The position numbers were made by a program, and so were the translations under genes. The notes beneath the pieces are model-generated. The model searched no databases, was not told where the DNA came from, and saw nothing but the letters and a program-made list of their open reading frames with translations. From Leucogyrophana mollusca (Eukaryota; Basidiomycota; Agaricomycetes; Boletales), in assembly GCA_021014945.1 (NCBI GenBank), contig MU266335.1, positions 186,001 through 250,000 of the forward strand: a stretch of DNA of 64,000 nt, read 5' to 3'. Positions 35,677-45,696 of this stretch are shown here, piece after piece. Numbering within the stretch: position 1 is the first letter of the stretch; each line of letters opens with the position of its first letter.

Positions 35677-37069
35677 TTACAAGCGCCGCACATCACCCTC
35701 ATCAGACTGCCAGCCGCTCTGGGTCATCCAGGAGTTCCTCCAATCGTGACTAACCGGAACATTCGGAGTGTACGACGGACCGCCTGCAATGTGGTTTAGC
35801 GTGTGATTGGGTGGGGTGAAGTCCAGTGCGGAAGCGGAGCTCGCAGGGTGATCGAACAAGGGTGCCAAGGAATCTATATACATCCCCAGCATCGAGGACG
35901 AAGGATATTTGCAGTGGGGAAGGCGCAGGTGTCCGAGGCCGAGGAGAGTATCATAACGCCCCCCAGCCACATCAGACGGGGAGATGGCATGCTGCTGGAA
36001 ATTTGCCGCCGTTGGAGTCTATGAAGCCGCCAGAAATATTAGAATGGAGAAAACGAGCGATCTATTTAGTTCTTACAATATCAAGATCACATATGAGTTC
36101 TGACAAGCTTGTATCAGATCCGGCCGCGGACGAGGGACGCGATAAGTCGAGCTCCAGACCATGCCCACCGGCCTTATCGGTAACGTGCGGAGACACTGGA
36201 TAAGAAGGTCGCATGCCTCCACCCTCGGACTTCTCATCCTCGGAGAACGGTACGTGAAGCGACGGTAGGCGTAAGGGAGACAGGGTGGGGGATGAGGAGA
36301 TGGAAGGTGGCAGGGGTGTTCTCATGGCCGCAAAGAGACCGTCATCGTAGATAGTTTTCCGACTGTGCGTCTTGGCTTTACGGGATCTTGGAGGACCAAC
36401 CGCAGGCCCGCCTATCTGTGTGTATTTTTCCCTTATAGTCCTGATCCTCTCCTTTTCGTAGCCGTCGTCAGTCTGGCGAGATTTATCTTTCGCCCGCGCG
36501 GCTCCCCTACCGCGAGTCGGCCTAAATTTGTAATTAGGATATTTGGCGTAGTGGGCAGCGTGTGCTTCGGCTGCTTTGGCGTGCCACTGGGCCTTCTCCT
36601 CGTCCGGGAGGAGGTTCCAGCATTCGCCAGCCACGCGGCTGAGGTTCTGCTGGCGCCGCTCGACGTGCGGAGGAATGATGCCTTTCTTCAAGAAGTCGGA
36701 ACGATATAGCATGAAAGCGTTCGGGGGGCGGGGAATATGTTTACCCTTAGCGGGCTCAACTATCTCTGCATCTGACGGGGATGTGATTGAGATGCGGGGG
36801 TAGGGGGTAAGGGAATCACAGGACGATGCAGGGGATGCAAGGGAAGACCCTGGAGGGCCTTGGTACATGAAGACCAGATCAGAGTCTGAGATCGAGTCCT
36901 CCTGAAGGAAGCTCGGAGGTGCAGAATGTGACCGTGGTTGAAGATCGTTCGGGGTCGGAAAGCGATCGACAAAAGACGAAAATTCATGAAAATGTGGGTA
37001 TAGAGAATGCGACTCCGCATAAGCGTCTGTGAATGCCGGGAGCCCTGGGTATTGGAAGGACTCCGCCAT
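35677..37069 (-). CDS. HMG-box transcription factor (MATA_HMG type)
   Basis: Two exons (37069-36077, 36018-35677) give 444 aa. The HMG box (about residues 110-185) reads HIPRPPNAFMLYRSDFLKK, then RRQQNLSRVAGECWNLL and WHAKAAEAHAAHYAKYPNY, the sequence-specific MATA_HMG subclass used by fungal regulators such as Ste11/Prf1 and mating HMG proteins. Flanking regions are Ser/Pro rich and probably disordered; one basic segment (RSRKAKTHSRKT) follows the box. The second exon, ending DEGDVRRL, is inferred from a GTAAGA donor and an in-frame acceptor; without it the protein ends RTK at 36062. No pheromone or homeodomain genes are nearby, so it is not at a mating-type locus in this window. Confidence 0.86.
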
Positions 37070-38155
37070 GAGTGTGGGTGCTACCTCACGGTGATAAGTA
37101 ATAAAACCTCAAATGATATGCGGGTGTTTCACGAACCTTCAGAGAACATGGCGACGAACAGTGAAAAGAAAGGATAGAACTGAAGTTTGAGCAGGAGGAG
37201 CCATGGCTTATATACCCCTGGCAAAAGGAGGGAGCCACTCGATTGCACGGAAGCGAGAACACGACCTAAAGATACATTGAAAGGACTGCGATGAAAGAAA
37301 GAAACTTCATAAAGTAGAAAGGGAACGCCATGCGCGCGCATGTAATGACAGACGACGCGCCCGAATGTTTCCCTCAAGTAATTTCCGCCACGTGACCGAG
37401 ACATAGCAACTCGGCTTTCAGCGGGAACACGTTGCACGGATGGCGGCAGGGTTCGGCGGCCATGCGAAGGTGTCCCGTCAAGTGGAGACCACTAAGACGA
37501 GGACTCGTCATGAAGCAGGGGGATATGTCGCCATCAAGGAACGGTGACTTGATCAACGCCGGGAATGATACGAGGCTCGCATTCGTGTTTATTCTTGTGA
37601 AGCATGTAGGAGGCCCCACTAACAGAACTGGACAACGTCAAGAGACCAGCCCGTTGGTCGCTCATCAGTGACGACACAGACGAAAGATTCATCAGAAGAG
37701 CACACCAAACATATGCATAGGCTGCCTCGTGGTCTAAGATCTGGATAGCAAGCAACACGAGGCGTTGAGCTCATCGACACGAGGCAGATACAAGTGGCGT
37801 GCGATGATAGATGTCTTGCCAAAGTCGCATAGCTCACGTCCTAAACATAGCTGAGAGCATCACGACTCTGGCTGCAGACCAGTTGAAACCATGTCCTGGT
37901 GCGGGGATCGCTATTCATGGCGGTTTGGCCCAGGCGAACGCTTCTGATCGTAATCCATGACTGCGGGGGAGATCGTGGCAGTCCGCAGAGCAGCAAAGCG
38001 GTTACATGTCGAACGTGCAATATCTCGAACTCTGGCGCGCTCGTACCACCTGGCGTTTGTTGTGATGAGGAAGCGCGTTGCAAAATTTCAGAGTACCACT
38101 ACACAAAATGAAAATGGGTTTAGTAGTGGTGAGACGACTTGAATCCTTACAATAG
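37070..38155. other. 1.1 kb intergenic
   Basis: Upstream of the HMG-box gene; downstream of Sua5. Several short open frames (60-100 codons) on both strands, none recognisable. A long promoter would suit a regulated transcription factor. Confidence 0.5.
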
Positions 38156-39427
38156 TTATGCCATGGACACCCATCTACACTCCCCAGCCGCCTTCTTCAC
38201 TCGATTCATGATTGCAAGACCCTCTCTCTCTTCCCCAACCTCTTCAATCATGATGATATCTACCCCCTCCTTCTCTAAGGTCAACAACCCATCGAAAAGG
38301 CGCTGCGCAGTGATGGAAGGCTCCGATTTGGATCCCAGTCCGTACTGATGCCATGTTACTGTGCTATCCGCGAGTAGTAATTGTAGCAGAGAAGAATCGG
38401 CGGGCGCAAGAATGCCGACTTTCACTGAGCGACCGACAACGAGACTCTTTACAGAGTCCAAGAGAGCGGCGGGGGTCACGGGCTCGACACCAGAGGGCGG
38501 CGAAGAAGTTGTCCATAGGAGCGTCACAGGAACAGAAGGTGAGTAATGGCGATATTTCATCCCGGGTGTCGTCGGGGCCTGCTCTATCGTATCGTCCAGG
38601 AAATCGCGACGATGAACGAGTACTTTTGGTATCCGTGCGCCGTCGCTTGCGCCATCTCGCAGCACTTGCTCGATGGCTTCTACTGTGACCCCTCCGGGCC
38701 TCAAAATGCGGATATCTCCATCTTCGCGCAATCCATCTACCACGGTGCTCTCCAGACCAACTTCACAAGGTCCACCATCCAATATTATCCCAATCTTTCC
38801 GTCTAGGTCGCGCAATACGTGCTCAGCCCGAGTTGGACTAGGTTTTCCAGAGGAATTCGCGCTTGGGGCAGCGAGAGGGGTGTTCGAGATAGCAATAAGG
38901 GCTCTAGCCACAGGATGCGAAGGCATCCTGATGGCCACTGTTGGTTGATTGGCGGTTATAATGCTAGGAATGAGTGTTGGATCGCTTGGGAACAGCAGCG
39001 TCAAGGGGCCCGGCCAAAAGTGCTTGATGAGAAGCTCGTACGACGGAGGTAGGATGAAGTTAGGTGGCAAAAGCGAATGTAGCATTAGCGACGACGATAC
39101 ATGGACGATGAGGGGATTATCAGGCGGTCGGCCCTTGGTGGAAAATATCCGGGACGCCGCGGCCGAGTCCAGAGCGAGGGCTCCGAGCCCATAGACGGTC
39201 TCCGTAGGGAAAGCTACGGGCTGCAACAAATCGACAAGATAATGAGAAGCTTCCTTTAGAGACCTGAGGGTATCTGAGCAGGCGACCTCGGGCTGCTCAT
39301 CTGCAGAAAATGTAATGGAGGACGCATCGCAGTTCAAGACCTGGGTGGAAAATGCCATAGGTGTCTGTAAATTAGAGGAGCTCTTCGGTAGCTTCAATCT
39401 TGAGAGGAGTTTCCACAGTGCGTTCAT
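38156..39427 (-). CDS. SUA5: Sua5/YrdC threonylcarbamoyl-AMP synthase
   Basis: Makes threonylcarbamoyl-AMP, the donor for t6A37 of ANN-decoding tRNAs in cytosol and mitochondria. Single exon, unusual in this window. YrdC domain: FPTETVYGLGALALDS, STKGRPPDNPLIVH, VAIRMPSHPVA, APSANSSGKPSPT, GLESTVVDG, RPGGVT. The linker (PGMKYRHYSP) and C-terminal Sua5 domain follow to the stop. Starts at Met codons 39460, 39445, 39427 or 39358 are all possible; the longer forms add a basic, hydroxylated lead (MNALWKLLSRLKLPKSSS) that could be a mitochondrial presequence, so alternative starts giving two compartments is a fair guess. Confidence 0.95.
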   Translation of the reverse strand: MNALWKLLSRLKLPKSSSNLQTPMAFSTQVLNCDASSITFSADEQPEVACSDTLRSLKEASHYLVDLLQPVAFPTETVYGLGALALDSAAASRIFSTKGRPPDNPLIVHVSSSLMLHSLLPPNFILPPSYELLIKHFWPGPLTLLFPSDPTLIPSIITANQPTVAIRMPSHPVARALIAISNTPLAAPSANSSGKPSPTRAEHVLRDLDGKIGIILDGGPCEVGLESTVVDGLREDGDIRILRPGGVTVEAIEQVLRDGASDGARIPKVLVHRRDFLDDTIEQAPTTPGMKYRHYSPSVPVTLLWTTSSPPSGVEPVTPAALLDSVKSLVVGRSVKVGILAPADSSLLQLLLADSTVTWHQYGLGSKSEPSITAQRLFDGLLTLEKEGVDIIMIEEVGEEREGLAIMNRVKKAAGECRWVSMA

Positions 39428-39861
39428 GAAGCGATGAGAGTTCATAACTTGGAAAAACACGAACGAGTCATCGCGCTCAAAAAACTACTTATAGTCTATA
39501 TATGGAAAGAGCTGTGGATGATAACAGACAGAACAAGCGGCACTACTGTTAGTCAGCCTGGTTGGGCTTTGGAACTCACTCTCATACCCAAGACGCCCTC
39601 CCAAGGTAACCCCCGTGTGTCATTCGCTACCAACGCTACCGTAGCGTCACGAGAAACCTTGGGGTTCCCCAGACTCGCACGTGGATGGGCACAGGCAGCA
39701 CGCGCTCGGATTGGCATTAGGGAGAAAGCATACCCTAGAAACACCACGAGTCCTAGCAAACGTCACCATTGTTCCAACAGACAAGGATGATGATTCCGAA
39801 ACCCGGTACATGACAGACCCATTGTCCGATGGCCAAACCACCACGCGCAAAAGCTTGCGGC
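39428..39861. other. Intergenic with nested inverted repeat
   Basis: Sua5 promoter and Fmc1 3' flank. Holds an inverted repeat CCCAAGGT/ACCTTGGG (39600-39607 and 39656-39663) with an inner ACGCTA-CCG-TAGCGT hairpin at about 39634-39648. Mirrored open frames on both strands are without a known product. Confidence 0.6.
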
Positions 39862-40304
39862 CTACTCGGTGCCATCTTTACCATCTCCTGGGAGAAGTGG
39901 CATGTTGAGACCGACTCTACGGGCCGTTGCTTCAATCCTTTCTTCCCCTGACAAGTCAATCAGAGGATTGTAACGTTCTAAGAGTGCCTGTTCGCACGAC
40001 CTATGATGAGCGCACTTTGCAGAATGCAAAGCAGAAGCAATCCTACCTTGTACTCTCTCTGAGAGCGCAAGAAAGTGACAACGTTTTCCATGTCTCTGTC
40101 GAATGTCTGCGCATTGTCGGCCCGTCTATTGTTTTCAAAAATGGCCCGGAAATTTGAAGATATATCTTTGTTCCTCCGAGAGCGTGGTGAAATGCTCTGC
40201 AGATGGATTTTTAGCTTTCGCCGGAACAATGAAAAAGATATTCGTACGGCTTTCGCTACCTCTCTGACTACACTTCGGTAGATCTGCCCATGCTGGCCCG
40301 CCAT
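39862..40304 (-). CDS. FMC1: Fmc1-like F1-ATPase assembly factor
   Basis: Exons 40304-40248, 40196-40047 and 39987-39862 give 110 aa, close to the human FMC1 length. The start MAGQHGQIYRSVVREVAKA is a LYR-like N-terminus; then DNAQTFDRDMENVVTFLRSQ, LLERYNPLIDLSGEERIEAT and ARRVGLNMP, the conserved core. In yeast the protein stabilises the Atp12 chaperone that assembles the F1 sector of mitochondrial ATP synthase. The first intron keeps the open frame, so a plain ORF search extends the protein wrongly; the acceptor at 39988 (ACAG before GCACTC) gives the conserved KALLERYNP. Confidence 0.85.
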
Positions 40305-40699
40305 GAAACTGAAGAGCACTCAGGAAAATATTGGGTTGTCGACACGGCAGCGATTTGAAACCCAGCGAGCGTCCAAAGCTGTTTCCATATTTGGGTGCTT
40401 GCCACCCTTTCATTGTCCTTCTGATCCACAAGTCCACCTCAGCTCGCAATTGAAGGCCATTTCTAGTCTTGCCCTTGATCATGCTCTCTCCAAAAGCGTT
40501 ATGTCAAAGCGTGGATCCACAGCGAGGGCTACGTGCTATACGTGCTTGGACCTCTTAGAATCATTCATAAGGAGGTGGCCTGTCATGTTCGCAACTAAAA
40601 ACCAGCATCCCCGCAAAAGTACTCTCGTCAAGCTTTCCTCAAGCCTTTCAAGAAACCGTAGGAGCCTAGGCCATTCATAACCAAAACTATATTGTCGCT
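40305..40699. promoter_or_regulatory. Divergent promoter, Fmc1 / RRM gene
   Basis: About 395 bp between genes read away from each other. Contains antisense open frames that have no known product. Confidence 0.5.
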
Positions 40700-41343
40700 A
40701 TGTTCTGGCGTGTTCCTAGCTCTTCTGTCGAGTCTTTATCCGATGTATCCGTCGGTCTGGAGGAGATAACTGCATCCGTGCGAAAGTCGGCGCCTAAAGT
40801 GAGCCCCTTTATCATGGCCCTCTTTCTACTTCTAATTCTGACTTGCCCATAGTCCCAGAAAGTTACCAACGCTCGTATAAGCAAAGCCCAGCACGACGCG
40901 AGACGACCCCGATCTGGCGCAAGCGTGGATCCTGGGAAGAAGATTCGTATCTTGAATGCCATGAAACAGGAGCGTCGCAGGATGGAGGCGAAGAAATGTG
41001 ATTGGACATATGTATTCGTCGGAAACGTACGCGTCCTCTTAGTTTAACTCGTGCGTAACTCACTTGATTCCCTCAGTTTGGCCCAACTGTCGACGAGAAG
41101 GCCCTCACGGCCTTCTTTAAGCGGTGTGGTCGCATCTCTCGCCTGGATATACGTTGTAGCGGTGGGTTAATAATGCCCATGGGGGTGCCAAAGGCAGGAT
41201 ACTATAGTGGGCATATCACACAGCAGTATGCCGTAGTGCTTTTCACCAAAGCTGAAGCCGCTCGGAAAGCGCTCGCCCTCAACGGGGCCCAGCTTCATGG
41301 TGCCGAGCTAGTGGTGCGCACTGCGACCTTCTCGTTCCCGTGA
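40700..41343 (+). CDS. Small RRM protein (Nop12/RBM34-like)
   Basis: Exons 40700-40798, 40853-41026 and 41077-41343 give 179 aa. A basic, Ala/Arg-rich segment (ARRPRSGASVDPGKK, MKQERRRMEAKKCDWT) leads into one RRM: RNP2 is YVFVGN and RNP1 is degenerate (YAVVLFTKAEAARKAL). The layout resembles small nucleolar RRM proteins such as RNP24/RBM34, but I cannot assign an orthologue. Ends at 41343. Confidence 0.72.
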
Positions 41344-42200
41344 CATCACCATCTTACCCGCTCTCGCAGGTTTCTCGGAGCGCCTCCGATCTCCCGTTGG
41401 TCAAGGAGAAACTGGAGCGACACCTTCTTGGTTATCGTAACCGAACTGGACAAGGTGACACCAGCCAACGCCAGAGTCAGACCACCAGGTAACTTGATCG
41501 AACTCCCACAAGCCTTTGTGTGTACTTACACGCATCTTGCAGGGCATTACGGCTCGAACCCACTGTGTTACTGTACGAGAAAGAATGCTCCACATTGGGG
41601 TCTATTCAACGACTGGAGAAGAGGAACGCATTCAAGATATTCGGGTTTTCTATACCGAACACGGTCATGTAACAGGAAGAACATTGCATAGGGTTTCGAT
41701 TGGTTGACCCCCAGTATCCTGACATAACGTGCTATGTTTAATTATATGCTTCACGATGCCACTACACCTTCACAAGCGTTCCTCGCCATGCAATTAGATC
41801 GCCCCATGATACTTAGTGATTTAGAGCTTCATATAGTGAGACGTCTGTCGTACAAAACAAGATGGGGATTGACATGAGTAAATGTGATACATTGATGATT
41901 GTGAACTTTGAGCTCAGCCACCGGATATCGCTACGGTTATAAGTTAGGCTGCTTCCTCTGACAACATTCGTTGCTCCAACCGAGTACCTGCCATTGTTCC
42001 CCTCGGTCTTGTAGACTTTTTCCTCCTTCACTCACTTTCTTTTCTTTGTCTGTATGGAAGTAGTTTGAGTTCAATTCTACTTTGGAGGTGGGAGCGCAGT
42101 CCAAAATGCACTTTTTGTTCGTATGATAGCTGACGACGTGCGCTACGATACAGTCTTTTCTCTGCCGGCCTGTCGCCGCCCTCTGGATCTCATCACAACA
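41344..42200. other. Intergenic
   Basis: 3' flank of the RRM gene and promoter of the pseudohelicase gene. Open frames of 60-90 codons on both strands are unrecognised. An upstream in-frame Met for the next gene is at 42123. Confidence 0.5.
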
Positions 42201-45200
42201 ATGGCGAGAAGCGTTGCCCTCAATCCGACCTCAATGCCCTTTTTTCCGGGCAACTCTCGTCTCAGTGAAGACGATGGGACTGGTGGGTTCGGTTTCGGAG
42301 TTCCCACACCTCGAGAGCAAGATCGGGCTTCCGTGTCTACTCTCTCGATATCTCCTGTTGAGCACAGGTCTGTGAGGTCATCGCCTAGCCCTCCTCAGGA
42401 CCATGGCGGCCACGAACGATACCCTGATCCTCGTTTTCGATCATCACCGCTGGGTATGGACCGACAACCCGGTTCCCGTCAGATCGAATTTGACAGACAA
42501 TACCCACCTCGAACGAGGGAAATGAGCAAAGTTGGCAGTCTTGAGGCATTGCCGGAGGGAGATGATACCCAGGGTTCGGTCACAACGGATAGTGGAGCAC
42601 ATACACCCGGCCATTCTTCACCTTTTTTCTCGGCAGTAGTTCAGCAGGCTCGCGCTCGCAATTCCACACCTCCGGTCAACATCTCTGATGGTCCATCGCG
42701 TGCATCATCCTTCAATACCAACGGCCCATTCACGTCTTCTTCCCCGGTTTCATCTCTAGACTCTGGCAGTCAGTTTGCTCCCAGCAACGATTTCCTGCAA
42801 AGCCTGGAGGCGCAACTCAAGGCCTCCCCTCTTATCCACGACATCTTAGACCGCCTCGTGCGCTGCGAGTACTCTACTCGAGAGATTCAGCGCGACCTCA
42901 GCGATGTCCATCGCAAGGTTACCATCCTCGTCGAACGGTCCATTAATAATCCAATCGCTCCCACATCACAACCTGAATTCAAGGATCCATTTGCCCCTTC
43001 AGCTAGTCTGAGTGGAACGATAACTGGTCCACCTTTAAACGGGCCACGAGCATCTTTTAGCGGCAACATTGCACCTAACCAATCCCCTCCTGGAGACGAT
43101 ATCACCCAGATTTCCCAGCGCCTGAATACCCTCACTACGTCTGTAGGGCAACTTCTTGCCCTCCAAACACAGCAACATATTCAGAATGCAACTTCTAATA
43201 TGTCGAACAACCAGCCTATCGGACGAACTACCCCACAAGTGCCAGATTTAGCGTTGAACCAAGGCTTTCCACCTGGTATGCAGTCCAATGCATCACTCCT
43301 CGGCCATGGGTTGCCCAATAGACCAGATCCCAGGGCAATGCCTCGTGCTCCCAATCCGCCCATGCGCACCTGGTCTGCTGGTACGCTAGACCTTCCTATG
43401 CGACCTGATACCGCAGGTTCCATCGGACGCTCTGATCCTTTGCGCGATAAGCGACGCTCCGTTACTGGAGGGTTGGCGCGTCGTGAATCTTCTGGGGTAC
43501 GCATCTCAATGTATGGTCCTCCATGGTTTTCTGACCACGCGGTTGCCAGGTTATTGAGGTACAAGGAGGTGAATGGGCTGGCGGCACATCTCGTGATGGT
43601 GGCCCAATGGTTTCGAAATGGGAGCAGCTGAGCCTTGCACCCGATCTTCTTCGCTCGCTAAGTAAATTTGGGTGAGTGATAGATTTCCCGATCCACCTGC
43701 TCCACACACTCAGGACGACATCTATAGCGTTGGGCCCCCGAACAAGATTCAGCAGCGTGCTTTGCCCTTCCTGTTGCGAGGCGCTGATATCATTGCCCAA
43801 GCTCCTCCCACGCAGGAACGCATTGCAGCATACGTAATACCCGCTATCCAGGTCGCGGTTGTTAACACCATCGGACGCCCTCCCAACAGAGGGCCTCTCG
43901 CGATCATGATTTCCACTACTGTTGATCAAGCTACTCAGGCTCAGCGCATGATTCGAGACCTCGGTGGTCCCATTGGTATCAGGTCCGCATTGGGGGTTGG
44001 AACCACTACGGCGCCAAGTGATCTTACTCAAGAACTGCGCCTCCTCCAACAAAACATGCCTCATATCATTTGCGGGACGCCCCAAAAGCTACACGCGCTC
44101 TTTACTTCCCCTGGAGGTCTCACTGGCTCTGAAGTTCGCTTCCTTGTCCTCGATGAGGTCGATCAATTGATCGCTCGTAACTTGCATGACTTCGTTTTCA
44201 ACATCGTAAAACTCCTCCCACCACCCCGCTCCCGCCCCCTGGGGACTGGTACGCCTGGTCCGAATGCTGGAACTGGTTCTCAGCCGCCCTTTGGTTCTTT
44301 TGATGGCAATGGTACCCCCCCGTTGGGAGCATCAAATACAGGGCGCCGGTTTTCTGCTATTTCCACATCCCCTGCGAATGATGCGGTCAACAGCCCTTCT
44401 TCCCCCATCGAGCGCCAAACCGCCCTCTTTTCCAACACTGTTCCCCAAGATGTCCTCAACCTGGCCACTGCTATTCAACTTCGAGAACCCGTTCGTGTGT
44501 TGGTACGCCGCGACGGTAATGTAACCAGCGCAGACACTAGTCAAGGCTCTCGTGGTCTCCGCCAGTTTTATCTGTATTTGGCTTTCACCGCTGGCGGACG
44601 TTCGGAACCTATGAACTCAGCTGCTCCCGGTGGCGGACACGGGATAATTGGCTCGGGCCGTGGTGCTTCTAGTGCCGAAAGCGCTCAGGCCCGTGAGTGG
44701 AAATTGGATGCGCTGGCTGATATCTTCGACGATGTCGAGGTCAGCCAAGCAATAGTTCATGTTGGAGGCATGACTGCTTTGGATTCCGTCGTCTATAAGC
44801 TGGCTAGCCGTGGATTAGAGGCTGTCCCACTGGTGAGTATACGCCTGGATAGCCTTCCGCTGTTTCACTCAAAAGCTCTTTACCTCAGCATGGCGACATG
44901 AACGCCGGGACAAAACTGGCGGCGCTTAACAAGTTCAGGAGCTCGACTTCGACCTCGGTCATCATGAGGCAGTCAGTGACCAAGGTTTTGGTTGTGAACG
45001 ATGTACAAGTCAAAATCCCAGAGGTGTCCCACGTCCCTCTTATCATCAACTACGGTAAGCATCAATACGATTATTTTAAGCGGACACCAGTCTTACCACT
45101 GTCTTCACAAGACCTACCGAAAGCAGTCGAAGAATATGCTCATCGGTAAGCTATGGTTTCATTCGAAGGTGACTGTGCTAACACAATTGTCCATCAAAAG

Positions 45201-45462
45201 TGTTGCTCCTGCGATCGCGTCCAGTTACGCTCGTGCTGGTGTTATCGTTAACTTTGTGACCGCGACTGGCGGTGACGTCGAGATGCTTCGCTCTATTGAG
45301 TGTTTCTACAAGTAGGCCTCCTTCCTCCTTCCGTCGAATCTCGCTAACTGACTCTCATCGTTAGGATTAAATGTGTAAGCCTCTCCAGTTCTCTTTCCAT
45401 ACCACGATAACTCACTTTCCCTTTAGCCCGAAGTTCCTATGAGTCTCCGCGACATAGTTTGA
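42201..45462 (+). CDS. eIF4A-like pseudohelicase with disordered, coiled-coil N-terminus
   Basis: Eight exons (42201-43496, 43559-43671, 43728-44832, 44889-45054, 45112-45145, 45201-45311, 45365-45374, 45427-45462) give 956 aa. Residues 1-470 are Ser/Pro/Asn rich with one coiled coil (DILDRLVRCEYSTREIQRDL and on). The C-terminal half aligns block by block with eIF4A: PPNKIQQRALPFLLRGADII (Q motif), AIVHVGGM, LHGDMNAGTKLAALNKFRSS, LIINYDLPKAVEEYAHR and a C-terminus like that of eIF4A (FYKIKCPEVPMSLRDIV). Catalytic motifs are lost: motif I is APPTQER instead of AxxGxGKT, SAT is SNT, motif V is NDVQVKI, motif VI is HRVAPAIA. Only DEVD of motif II is near normal. About 80 low-complexity residues are inserted between motifs II and III. 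Exon 7 is 10 nt. I infer a non-ATPase scaffold, perhaps in translation; that is unproven. The Met at 42123 is an alternative start. Confidence 0.86.
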
Positions 45463-45696
45463 ATCACGACTTCTATGTTCTTGTATCCCTACCTGCACAG
45501 TTCTCTTTGCTGAACATCTAACTGCTTTTGCTTATTTCATCGCTTGTTTGCTACTATATCAAGTCACCCCGGGCAGTCGCTGTTCTATACCCGTATCTGC
45601 AAAATGTTTCCCTACTTGATAGTCTGGGGTCCTCACCTCTTCTGACACACTGTATAGCAGAGTTCTTTCCATTCATCTACTCATCGCGGATCTACT

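Noticed and set aside
36365..36803. Plus-strand frames over the HMG-box exon
   Set aside because: Antisense shadows of the basic HMG domain coding sequence.
35677..37069. Mating-type (MAT) locus
   Set aside because: HMG box alone is not enough; no homeodomain, pheromone or receptor genes in the window.
40135..40482. 115-codon minus-strand frame overlapping FMC1
   Set aside because: It reads exon 2 and the first intron of FMC1 in another frame; no family match.
43462..44085. Minus-strand frame over the pseudohelicase
   Set aside because: Antisense of a coding exon; no family match and no splice support.
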